From the NCBI GenBank assembly GCA_037355855.1, contig CM074758.1:779001-843000 (forward strand): a stretch of DNA of 64,000 nucleotides. Direction: 5' to 3'. A model generated the notes under the pieces. That model saw only the letters and a list, made by a program, of their open reading frames with translations, had not been told where the DNA came from and ran no database searches. Source of the DNA: Pseudo-nitzschia pungens. Taxonomy: Eukaryota; Bacillariophyta; Bacillariophyceae; Bacillariales; Bacillariaceae. A program made the translations under genes and the position numbers. Positions 8,914-19,046 of the stretch are shown in pieces. Each line of letters begins with the position of its first letter. Positions within the stretch are counted from its first letter, which is position 1.

Positions 8914-10575
8914 TCATCGTTTCTTCTTTTCAAATACCATCAAGCATTCCACATGCCTGGTTTGAGGAAACAAATCAAAGGGCTGGATAGAAACAATATC
9001 ATAACCACCGACTTCGACGATACCCTTTGCATCTCGTGCTTGGGTCTTCGGACCACAACTCATGTACACGATGCGCTGAGGACTGTACTCGTAGAGCTGC
9101 TCCAAAAAGCTACCCGAGCAACCCTTTCGAGGTGGATCCAATACCACCACGGTTTCCTCCCTGGGGAAGTCTTGGATCTTTTGGTTTTCGAAACCATGTA
9201 TCGTCAAGGCCGGAGGGCTGGTGAACAAGGCTTCCGCACTAGCAGCTACAAATTGACAGTTTGTGATGGAATTCATTTCGGCATTGACGGTAGCCTCTTC
9301 TATGGCATCCTCATTGAGTTCGATCCCCACACAAAGCTTGAATTTCTTGCTCGCTGTGAGGGCGAATAGACCCGATCCACAGTAACAGTCGAGAAGATAC
9401 GATGGCACCTTGCCGTCCGGCCCACCAACGGGCACGACAGCGGCAACGACAACAGCATCGACCATGAGTGGGACCACATAATTGTTGTTCTGAAAGAAAT
9501 TCGAGGCCCTGTATCGGAACTTGATACCCTTGGCAGTGGTGGTCATGTATTCATTGAATTCGGACACCACGACGGGCTTGCCCGTATCAGGATCGGGATC
9601 CCCTTCTCGAAACAAAAGAGATGCCCCCAGGTCGACGCTCCTGCTGCGTCGGTTCCGTTTTCGTCTCTTTCTGTTGTTGAGAAGACCCTTAGATGCTTTT
9701 TCGTGAAGATCATTTCGCGTTTCCTTGTATGCGGCGTTGATGGCGGGAGTAGCGATCGGGCACTCCTCTACATCAATAAGATGGCGACAGCTGACTTGCT
9801 GGAAACCGATCGGGCCGAGTACGAACTGGTCGTCGCCCAACTTCACGGGTGCCTGATAACGGGGTGTCAATTTGCTGCGATATTCGAAAGTTTCATCCGT
9901 CCCTACAGTTGGAGACAACAACTCTCGAATGGTGGGAGTATTCGAGGAGTTGTCGTCGTCGATCGTCTTAGTGTCATCAGTTGTGTCCGCAGAGTATCCG
10001 CATATGTTTTGAGCCTCCAATCCCTTTCGAACAAACTCTGTTTTCCACTGTCGCTGGTGATCGATTTTCATGTGCTGGAATTGACATCCTCCGCAAGTTC
10101 CTGCCAGGGGACACTTCGGCAGTATTCGATCCGGACTTGGTTTGAGAATTTCGACAAGGTCGGCCTCGCTGTATCCAGGTGCTTGCTCGGGTGTTTCGGT
10201 ATGAAAATTCTTGAAGATGCGCACTCGGACCAATTCTCCAGGCAACACCAGCGGAACTCGGATCTCCCACCCTGGTGATACCTCATTGAGTGCAACTGCT
10301 GCTGCATTTGATTCCGCCTTTGAGATTTCCAATGGGTGTGCTCCTTCCAGTTTGGGTTGTCGTGTATCTTGGTCGGCTTCATCGGCTATATGTCCTCTTC
10401 CCTCTCCTATATCCCCCAATTTGTCGATGACGACGTTCAAGTGATAATGGAAGGGAAATGGGCCCGATTGGAATCCTCGCGGTGGATTCACAGCAGAGTA
10501 CGACGATACCGGCGATGCATTTTCTTGTTTCTTTGCGCTCTTTCCTTGCGGTGAACTGCTCTCAGTTTCGATCAT
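8914..10575 (-). CDS. RumA/TrmA-family RNA m5U methyltransferase
   Basis: A 553-residue SAM-dependent methyltransferase making 5-methyluridine in tRNA or rRNA. Residues about 45-150 look like a TRAM-type RNA-binding region with an insertion. C155, C161 and C164 (CPLAGTCGGCQF) match the 4Fe-4S-type Cys cluster of RumA/RlmD proteins, rarer in eukaryotic Trm2. FFQNN (360-364) and the SAM-binding DCYCGSGLFAL (396-406) follow, then DPPRKGC (480-486), the nucleophilic Cys in MSCGP (C507) and the base Glu near HVEC (E543). All family landmarks are intact. Residues 300-312 are a basic insert. The start is a true ATG. The sequence does not decide between a tRNA T54 and an rRNA target, or between nuclear and organelle location; no clear presequence is visible. 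Confidence 0.9.
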   Translation of the reverse strand: MIETESSSPQGKSAKKQENASPVSSYSAVNPPRGFQSGPFPFHYHLNVVIDKLGDIGEGRGHIADEADQDTRQPKLEGAHPLEISKAESNAAAVALNEVSPGWEIRVPLVLPGELVRVRIFKNFHTETPEQAPGYSEADLVEILKPSPDRILPKCPLAGTCGGCQFQHMKIDHQRQWKTEFVRKGLEAQNICGYSADTTDDTKTIDDDNSSNTPTIRELLSPTVGTDETFEYRSKLTPRYQAPVKLGDDQFVLGPIGFQQVSCRHLIDVEECPIATPAINAAYKETRNDLHEKASKGLLNNRKRRKRNRRSRSVDLGASLLFREGDPDPDTGKPVVVSEFNEYMTTTAKGIKFRYRASNFFQNNNYVVPLMVDAVVVAAVVPVGGPDGKVPSYLLDCYCGSGLFALTASKKFKLCVGIELNEDAIEEATVNAEMNSITNCQFVAASAEALFTSPPALTIHGFENQKIQDFPREETVVVLDPPRKGCSGSFLEQLYEYSPQRIVYMSCGPKTQARDAKGIVEVGGYDIVSIQPFDLFPQTRHVECLMVFEKKKR

Positions 10576-11051
10576 CTTTTGTCGTTAGACTGCCATTTTG
10601 TTTGATCTTTAGGTTTGCAATCTTTGGATTTGCTGTACCGTATCTAGAGGTGAGTTCTCTTGTTTGGCAGGGTTGTGGTCGACGGGGTGTCAGTTTTTAA
10701 TTTGTGTGGGATTCTACGTGATTTGGTACTCAACTGACGGGCAAAAATTCTGCGAAAATACGCAGGCTTCAAGAAGCTGTCAAATTTGGTCAAATCGACG
10801 GCTCGTTGGTTGCGGTGAAAGCTGTGATCACTCTGCAATGTCGCTGTTGACTAAGGTTACCGTAATTACGGTAGTCTGTTAGATTGGTGATGAGGATGTA
10901 GTCTATGATGCTCATAACCTGCAAAATGTATGTATCCTCTCTACTGTACGGTAACCTTAACCTTAAGGTTTACTTGTATTTTTAGTAAAGAGTAAGGTGT
11001 TTGATCACTAGCTATTCGGGATTCATCCTCACATAAGATGGGTGTTTGGTG

Positions 11052-11124
11052 ATAGAAGTAGGTGATTGGTGATGGGTGACGGGTGATTGGTGATTGGTGA
11101 TTGGTGATTGGTGACGGGTGATCA
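11052..11124 (+). repeat. GGTGATT minisatellite
   Basis: About ten tandem imperfect units of GGTGATT / GGTGATG / GGTGACG. Confidence 0.9.
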
Positions 11125-11651
11125 TGGGCGAGGCATGAGGCATGAAAAATGCTTTGAGGAATGGGCGCTGCACTCGTAAGCTTACGTACGTGCAATACTG
11201 GTACTTGGAAGTAAGGCATGAGTGATGAGTGATAATGAGGAGCATCCAGCGGTCGGAAATGGAAAAACGCATAGAGCGCGGTCACATCAGTTTTTTGCGG
11301 CGGGGGTGCGCTAAGATTGATTCATTCATTCCTTTGAATCAGAATTTCGTCCACATTTTTCAAGTTCCTGCAGTGTCGAAATACTTCGACAACAAATTTT
11401 GATTAGTCTTCTTCGTGTCTCATGATGTTTTTCGCCATCTGACAGATGGGTAAAAATCTTACAATTACGGTATTCCTTGTGATTGCGTGTTCTCATCCAA
11501 TTGAACCACGTGTAATATTTACAAGAGTAAAGTAATACTGTACGAAGTAAGGTTACTAAGTACAGTAACTAATTATTGCAGTAACCCATGGCTCCTGAGA
11601 TCGAGCACGTGACTTCGCTTTTTGAAAGTACAAGTATTACAAAATTCCCAT

Positions 11652-11692
11652 GCTGTCTCTCGGTTCTATTCTTCCTGAAACCGGGGGACAGC
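11652..11692 (+). repeat. Hairpin element, 14-bp stem, related to the one at 18972-19046
   Basis: Left arm 11652-11665 and right arm 11679-11692 are inverted copies with a 13-nt loop. As DNA there are two mismatches; as + strand RNA both become U-G pairs, so the whole 14-bp stem can form. The right arm is identical to the inner 14 nt of the right arm of the 19.0 kb hairpin, and the flanks are also alike. Confidence 0.75.
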
Positions 11693-12266
11693 TCAAAAAA
11701 GAATTTCATAGTATTTTTTCATTCTTCTCCTCTTGTTGATCAACATTTATGGCTCCGTTATTTTTTCCGGAGGTTAGGAGTAGTCTCGATTTCAACGACA
11801 TACCGGTAGCCTTAATTACTAATTATCATGTATACTGGCAGAACATTTTAAAAGTAAGAAGAAAAATACTTAAGCCCGATTGATGACGACTGATAGTTCC
11901 CGGTTTGATAGCGTATCTTTCCACGCGTGCGTGCCACTTCAAGGCGTGTGCAGATACTGCATTGAATATTATAAGAGCACTGTAGTACCGTACTACTTCG
12001 TAGGTATGTTGTTCCTCATGGATTGAACGCAAGAGTACTTTCCGTACTGGTTGTAGCTCAACGCAACAAAGATTTTTTTCCTCAGAAACGTGTTTACGTA
12101 TACGGTAGTAGATAATCTTACCGTACGGGTGATCGTATCGCTCTCCTTCTGAACAGAACCGTAGGTGTCGAAGAAAGAATCTCTCAAATTCTGAAGAATT
12201 CAAAATCTTCTCATAATATCAATTTTCGAAAAGTCATTCTTTCTATTGTATTTCCAAACTATAACC

Positions 12267-13166
12267 ATGTCAACGCCTGCCACCTGCAAAGTCGTCGCCC
12301 CGGCTACATTGAAAGAAGGAGCTACCTTCGAAGCGACTGTCGATGGAATTACCTTCACTGCAACGGTTCCAGAGGGAGGAGTAGCAGAAGGAGATACCTT
12401 CGAGGTTGCTTATCCATCCAAGAGTGAGGCCAAGGCTTTTGCAGTTCCATCAGGAAGCTTTCGACACGGATTGTGTGGGTGCTTCGAAAGCTGCTGCTGT
12501 TTGTTTATGATGGGATGGTGTTGCTCTTCATGCCTCCTAGGACAAAGTAAGTGTTTGTTTAATCTTGGCAAAAATCAAAATTCGTTGTCAGTCAGCTCTC
12601 GTTTGCACGTTGTGCGAGGCCATCTATTGACTGTTCCTCCGCTGTCTTGTGCCCGAAAGCCACTCAATAGCTTCAGTGACAGATTCTGTGTTCTCACGGT
12701 TCTCCTTTGTCTTTGCACCCGTTTCCTTTGGACAGTCATGCAACGCATGAATTTTAATTTCTTTGGTTGTCCTCGTGTCAATGCCGACGGTACTCCTGTG
12801 ACGGGTAAACGACCTCCAGTCTGCATTGTTATTTCGTTACTAGGCGTCATCGCTTATATCATCGCTGTGGTTGTGGCTTCGCTTTCTTCTAATCCCGAAG
12901 CACAACAATACGCGAGTATCCCATCTTCAATCGTCGGCCTTTACCTCTTCATTGTTACCATCATCGCTCGCTACAATATGCGCAAAAAATTCGATATCGA
13001 ACCCAGTTGTTGCGGTGACAATTGTTGCGGAGACTGCCTCACAGTCTGGTGCTGCCCTTGCTGCAATATCATTCAAATGGCCAGTCACTCCCATGATAAA
13101 GACGAGTACCCTTATACTCCCTGTAACGGCACTGGGCTCAAACCTGGTGCTCCAGAAATTGTTTAA
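12267..13166 (+). CDS. PLAC8-family Cys-rich membrane protein, two exons
   Basis: Exons 12267-12546 and 12736-13166; the 189-nt intron (GTAAGT...GACAG) is a multiple of three and has no stop, so the unspliced frame also reads through. The spliced protein is about 236 residues. The start is the ATG at 12267 (context AACCATGT); the frame opens upstream only through a TTG. Residues about 7-50 are a VPEGGVAEGDTFEV-type beta module. A Cys cluster (GLCGCFESCCCLF) precedes the intron. After it come two hydrophobic segments (CIVISLLGVIAYIIAVVVA and IVGLYLFIVTII) and the second cluster CCGDCLTVWCCPCCNIIQM, the hallmark of PLAC8 / cadmium-resistance proteins. Family members are membrane proteins linked to metal handling or organ size; the role here is not shown. 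Confidence 0.88.
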   Translation: MSTPATCKVVAPATLKEGATFEATVDGITFTATVPEGGVAEGDTFEVAYPSKSEAKAFAVPSGSFRHGLCGCFESCCCLFMMGWCCSSCLLGQSKCLFNLGKNQNSLSVSSRLHVVRGHLLTVPPLSCARKPLNSFSDRFCVLTVLLCLCTRFLWTVMQRMNFNFFGCPRVNADGTPVTGKRPPVCIVISLLGVIAYIIAVVVASLSSNPEAQQYASIPSSIVGLYLFIVTIIARYNMRKKFDIEPSCCGDNCCGDCLTVWCCPCCNIIQMASHSHDKDEYPYTPCNGTGLKPGAPEIV

Positions 13167-14360
13167 ACAAGTGAAGTTGAATGGTAGTACCATTTAGAAG
13201 TGAAGCAAATTCTCCGGTATCACGTAGAAACTCAAGCTTCTGCCCTTTGTCCAGTCTTCGGTAAGACCCAGGAAAAACTAACCACCCGAATCATATTTTT
13301 GGTTACGGCTGTATGCGTCGAATTTGAAAGGTTATGATTGGTTGTTCTTTTGTGTTCTGAGTTATTCGAAGTGAAAGATACTACTTTATTTTATGTACGT
13401 TAGATGTACTCATCTGTGCTGCAACAATGCAGTGTCAAGAACCGAAATTAAGGAAATGCAGCAAGAAACATTGTCGTGAAAATTTTAGTAAAAATCAATC
13501 TAAGCATGTGTAAGCATAGTTGGTTGTCATCACTCTCCTATTCCTATTGCTGTACCTGGTATTGTTACGGCAATAATATTTTCTGCTTGCAGTTGACGAC
13601 ATGATGTTTTTATCGTACAATTTAATAGTATCGGCGCTAGCTAACAGCTGGTGGATCGACATCTATTCTGAAGGTATTGGATGGAAAATAATATAAATTG
13701 TTGCCCGGCATTGAGTCGCATCGGTTTCGTAGGATGGATCAGTTGGTACACGTCATCCATCATTCTTCCCGCATCATGGACCACCAATCCTAGCACAGCA
13801 CCATGATGTACCATCGAGAATCCGGGCTGCGGTCACAAGATATTCGATACTTCAAGGTGCAACACGAGCGTTTTTGCGTTTTCCTCCTTAGCTGAAACCA
13901 TCAACATGAGTAGTGTATCGACTTCATCTTGTTATTGCTATATTGTTTGCTCATAAGATAGTGAAGCCTTTCCGGCAGTCAGCAGACCTCATGTTGCTAT
14001 CGTTCCTGCCGACGTCCGCTTGTTTTCATTCAGCTCCACTCTATCCTCGATGTTTGCAATGGAAGTATAGCATGAACTCGTAATTTTGCGGCGACGATAA
14101 ATGTACGGCAGCCTTCATCAAATGAGGTGCGAATCTAAATAATATAATGTGCATCAACACGAGTGAGGAACTACTGTTGAACATAGTGTAGTTCATCATT
14201 CATTCTTTTAAGACAATGTTTCAAGGTGATGTTGGAATGCAGACTTTTATAATACAAAGGACATTCTTTTCTTCACTTTTCCATTCAATTCAGCGTACAT
14301 TACTTCACAATTCCAACTTTGTCTTCCGTCCTCATCTCTAATATAGCATTTGAAAAAACT
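13167..14360. other. Convergent intergenic region, nothing found
   Basis: AT-rich spacer of 1.2 kb between the 3' ends of the PLAC8 and HSF genes. I see no gene, repeat or RNA in it. Confidence 0.6.
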
Positions 14361-17300
14361 CTATAGGTAGTGTTTCGGCCGTCCAATCCCCGTTGCCATG
14401 GCTGTTGCAGTGCTGAGTGCATGGACAGTGCCACCACCAGCATCTCCGTGCATGGTACTCGTCTGTGATAGCACCTGAGTGGAGGTACTCATCGGATCTA
14501 CCACTAGATAAATGGGTTCGTTCTTGGGATCCCATCCGTCGGGAATTCGCATCAACCCGGGCGGAGCCATGTGTTTCGCAATCTTTTGGTACGAATCATA
14601 GGACAGCTGCGCGGACCTCGTCACCGCCTCCGGAAGCTGCTTTAACAATGACCCGTCGGCACGGAGTTCCTTAGGTCGAACCAGTTCCCAGTGCCCCCGA
14701 ATGGCTTCGCCCTTGGATTGGGCTACGCTTCCAGGAATACATATTAAGGCTCGAGCTGCCTCCAATTCGTCAGAGGAGCTACCTTGATCTCTTGTCAGGA
14801 AACCGTTCTTTGTCGAATGCAAACTATTGGCAGCGCCATCAGGTGTTGCGGTATCAATGCTGACGCCACCGACAGTGATGGTAGATGTTCCAATTGTTTT
14901 CGAATCAGGTGGTTTATTGCCAACAATCGAATCGTCCTCGAGGTTCTTCTCGGTGGCCTCAGAATTGGAAGCTGGATGAGACGGAGATGTGGGCGCGGTG
15001 ACAAGAGTCGAGGTTGAGGTTGTTGCAACGATAGCGGCAGTACCCGACTGTGAGGCTTGGGGACTAACAGTTTCATTATTCTTCGCAATCGCCGCTGCTG
15101 CAGTCTTCGCAAAGACATCCATCATCTCCTGGGATAGCAAACCGGGACTACATTTATGTACAGCTGATGCAGATGCGGTCGTAGCCAAACTACGCGAGTC
15201 GTTGCTCCCGTCCATCCCGACAGAACGGTTGGTTGATGGAGTAGCTACCGTGCCGTGTCGAAGATCTTGGGGCAAATGCCGGTCATTATGGCTATTGTTT
15301 CCGGTCACAAGACCGAGTGCAGCATTGCGGATTGCCTCCCGAACTGCTTGACTCCTAAGCGATGTGTTTGCGTTTCCACCACTGTGGCCAACGTTCATGA
15401 CTGCATGTTCATGCTCACGATCCGCTAGAGCCAACTGGAGCAAAAGCGATTGCTGTTCATTCGTTGCCGTTACTATATTGTTCTGTTGCCCGTGGAGTCG
15501 ATATTGTTCCAAAGCTTTGAGTCGGGCCAGTAGAACTTCTTTTCCGGAATTTTGGGACCGTGAAGACGAATTTCTGGTGTGTATACGATGGTCCAACTGA
15601 ATCTTTTCCGATACTGCAGCCTCATTCTTCACTCGGAGCAATTCTTCCTCGGTTATCTTGAGATCGCTGCTGTCCTCCCTATTCCTCGAGTTGACGGCAT
15701 TGCTCTGATCCGTATTGCTGTTCGATATTGTCCTAACGCCGGCAGTCCCCAACGAAGTAGTGGCAGCGCTCACAGTCAATCGGAACGCGTTATCGAGATC
15801 TTGAAGGAACGACGTCAACGGGGTTTTCTTTCTTTCGGCCAATCCAGGGGGATCATTTCTACCCTCCGAAGGTAATGTTGTTGATGATGCTATCTGTGCA
15901 TTAGTTGTTGAAGCTGGTCCGAGAAGATGACGCTGATGATCACTCGACACGCCAGCAACAAGTGCCGCGCAGTCGGCGAGCCTTTTCTTCGCGGTTTCGA
16001 CTTCTTCCACTTGGAGCTTTGCTTCCGCAAGAACCTTGGCATTTACTTCTGCTTCCTGTCGTGCCTTCTCCTGAGCTTCGATAAGGCGTTTTCGTCGTTC
16101 TATCAGAGCCATTTCGGCCTGGCGGAGTTCGTTTACGGCCGCGGATACAGCATCGGTGGCAGAGGAAACTTTGGGAGAACCAGGACCAGAAGGCAACGAA
16201 GATGAAAATGTTGCCAATGTGGAAGAGGTCTCTGTGGAAGTTTTTTGGTCTTTTTTTGTTTCATTATAGTTAACCCCTCCTAGTATGGTTGTACCAGCAG
16301 TTGGAGGTGTAGGAGAAGGAGTACTAGTCACTTTGTGAGCGGTTTCGGATACCGCTGCACTGGCAGTTGCGTTTGCTCGGACGGCAAGGATTGAAGAGAT
16401 GAACTGCTGTTCCTTCAGCTGATTTAGCTGCATTGTCAGCTGCTGACGGCGGCGTTCGTCTTCCTCTTGTTGCTGCTGGATCCGCGTCAACAAGGAGGGA
16501 TGAGAGAAACCGTTGTACGGGCTGTTAGACGGAGGAGGTGCTGGAGTGTTGGCCTGCTGAGCGAGATACTGCTTATGCTGTTGTACGTAACGAGCATCGT
16601 TAAACTTTATCGAAGACTGTCCAGTCGATGATGATTGTTGCTGTTGCATCAAGTGCTCTCGAAGAAGTTGCCTGTGATATTGCGATTGCTGCTCTTGCTG
16701 TTTTTTGGTCATTGCTGCTGCAGCTGCCTGTTCGGCAGTCGCAGATGGGAATGTCGGGGATGGGGCTTCGGACGTTGCGAGTTGTTTGGAAGCAAGGGGA
16801 ATATTGAGAATTTTCGACGTACTGCTGTTGTTACTACGATGTTGAGTTTGCTGCGGTTCCTTGTCTTGTTTTGATTTGCCATCTCGGGTCATCTTGTTGC
16901 ACAAGTTCATCTTGTCTCTACGGAAGAGTTTGTGGCTCCATTTCCCTCGATAACAATCTCTCTTCGGTTTTGAGTCTCGGTTGGGATCGTCCATTGGATT
17001 TGGCAGGGCACGCTGAAAGCCGTAGGCCTGGAGTTGCCTCAGGAAACTCTTGTATTTTGATATATTGAAATATTTTTCAAGGATAGGAATCACGCTCTCT
17101 CGGTCGTCTGTTTGAAGTGGCATAGTGATGCATCATTTTATTAGTAGCAAATGAGAGAAGTGAAGCAAAAAAATGAATCGTTAGAAGCAAAGAATTCTTA
17201 TTTCACTTGGGGAAAACACTCCGCGTACGCCACCCGAAACTGATAGACAATTCAGCAAACTCACGAATTTGAAAGGCCGTCCCATTGTCGACCCAGCTTA

Positions 17301-17622
17301 TGACGTGATCGTAGCCACATCGTTCGGCATCGTCTAGAATCCTCCAAAGCTTGCTAGGAAACAAGTGCTCGATAAAGTACAGCGAGTGGTTGAAATGGGC
17401 GCTTGCCACCGAGGGTGGCCCGGAATGAGTGGTCTGCTCTGAAAGTGACTGTTGTTGCAGTGCATGGGATGTTTGTTGTGTCGAATTGGAAGGCGGAACG
17501 GCAGCGAGGGTGGAAGAAGTGATATTTCGGGATGTGGGAGCAGCAGCATCTCTCATGACAGTGTCGTCGTGTCCAAAAAGGTGCGAAGTTCTTGGAGCGT
17601 CAGGGACATTATAAAGCGGCAT
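14361..17622 (-). CDS. HSF: Heat-shock transcription factor, two exons
   Basis: Exon 1 is 17622-17265 and exon 2 is 17107-14361, with a 157-nt intron (GTGAGT...AACAG) splitting a His codon; joined they give 1034 residues. The splice restores an HSF-type DNA-binding domain (about residues 87-190): FPSKLWRILDD, ISWVDNGTAFQIHD, then ILEKYFNISKYKSFLRQLQAYGFQR, and a basic wing with CYRGKWSHKLFRRDK. The recognition helix SKYKSFLRQL is well kept. The C-terminal 800 residues are Q-, S- and T-rich, with a charged helix (about 420-480, ELRQAEMALIERRKRLIEAQEKARQEAEV) that could be the oligomerisation coiled coil. The start is the ATG at 17622; the frame continues upstream only to a GTG. HSFs bind nGAAn repeats, and diatoms have many copies; this one is unusually long. 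Confidence 0.9.
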
Positions 17623-18971
17623 GGTGGATGCGATATAGCGATTTCCTTCCTTTCGTTCGATCAGGTATGTTGTCTTCGAACTTCGACAGCAAATAAGCAC
17701 AGCGATGAGAACAAGTGCTTCAGTGACTGCGGCTTTGATTCGATCAGTTTCAAATGCAGTGCGATGTGGACTGGGACTTGTGTAGTACGCGTCCCTCTAC
17801 AGTGTAGATTGATGGCTTGTCACCGACACACAGCTTTTTATTTTCAATATCAGATTGGTTTTTTGATAGGCGCGTACAGATGATCTGATGCTCAACCTCT
17901 CAGTAAACAAGGCCCTCCCGTGCCCACTCAGCTTTTTTCTTTTATGTGTATTTAATATGTGGCTCCTTGAACCAAAGTCAGCTTGCTCTGGGTACGAGTT
18001 TCAGAGTACGATCACAACCCACTCAGTTCGTTACCAGTATGGAATCGCAGTCAAGGAAAGAGATAATTATTGACTTAAATGGCTGATGTGATGCGCTACG
18101 AACCATTTACGAAGTACAGTAGTTCCGAAGAATCGGGTGGAAAAACGATGAAATACGGTAATAGTCGTGAAGTGGTTTCAGGCGCAGAATCATCGCAGGA
18201 AATCAATTGGGTTGAGGTTGTGAGGTAAGTTACCGTAGCAGCAGGCGGGACAGTTTTTACAAAAATAGTATCATCGGAATGTGTGTCAGTTGAATGAATG
18301 GGCGACGTTCGCGAATAATTCCACAGGTAGTAAGACACATAAAACGTACTCACTTGCGAAGAAATAGATGAGACACGCATCTTTCGAGAAGCATCCAAAA
18401 AAGAACCATGTTCCGTTCGTAAGGTTACCTAGAGTGTATGAATAACCTTACTCATTTTTGAAAAATATCAATCCGTACAATCTTGTACTGTACACTACCA
18501 ATCGAATCCATCCAACGGAGTCAAATTCCGAATGGAGTAGTAAAAGGAACGATGACGAAGCGAAGTACTAACCTCAAATGCACGAACTTCGGCGTCGCCT
18601 TCGCGTCATAGATTGTTGGATGCGTGTATAGTACAGCGGTGCCAGGTGACACTATCGCAACAAACTAGGCCTTATTGAACCTTTTGCTTCCTACAAGTGA
18701 TCTATCACAATCATTAAATAAAAAAATCGCAAATCAATGATGCCTTCCCTGTATTTGATCCCGTAGAGAAGAATGCATCTTTTCCTGATCTTTAATTGTG
18801 AAGATAGAAAGTTCTGTTCCCAGAATCAAATTCACTTATTAATTGTTAACGTAAAGAACTTTATCTAAGCTCGACTCAAAGTAACAAAACTGAAGACAAA
18901 ACTCATGACAATCAGCGGTAGTTTGTCATTGAAGGTTGCCAATAAATGGAAGCTTGGACACTACTACGGAA

Positions 18972-19046
18972 TTCCTATCAGCTGTCCCCCGGTTTCCGTA
19001 GAAATTAGTAGTTGAGGATGTAGAACCGGGGGACAGCTGATAGGAA
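18972..19046 (+). repeat. Perfect 23-bp inverted repeat (hairpin / MITE-like)
   Basis: Left arm 18972-18994 and right arm 19024-19046 are exact reverse complements, separated by a 29-nt loop. Imperfect pairing extends outward through a TACTAC / GTAGTA pair. The core of the arm, CCGGGGGACAGCT, is shared with the hairpin at 11652-11692. Confidence 0.9.

Larger units (their letters stand above)
10576..12266. other. Divergent intergenic region, no gene seen
   Basis: About 1.7 kb between the methyltransferase and PLAC8 genes, holding promoters of both. It contains a GGTGATT minisatellite, several GTAAGGTTAC motifs (about 10855-10975, 11460-11580, 11800-12130) and a hairpin element at 11652-11692. 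No convincing coding frame. Confidence 0.55.

Noticed and set aside
11052..11124. Possible CRISPR or telomere array
   Set aside because: Units are 7 nt, with no spacers and no telomere-type sequence; it is a plain minisatellite.
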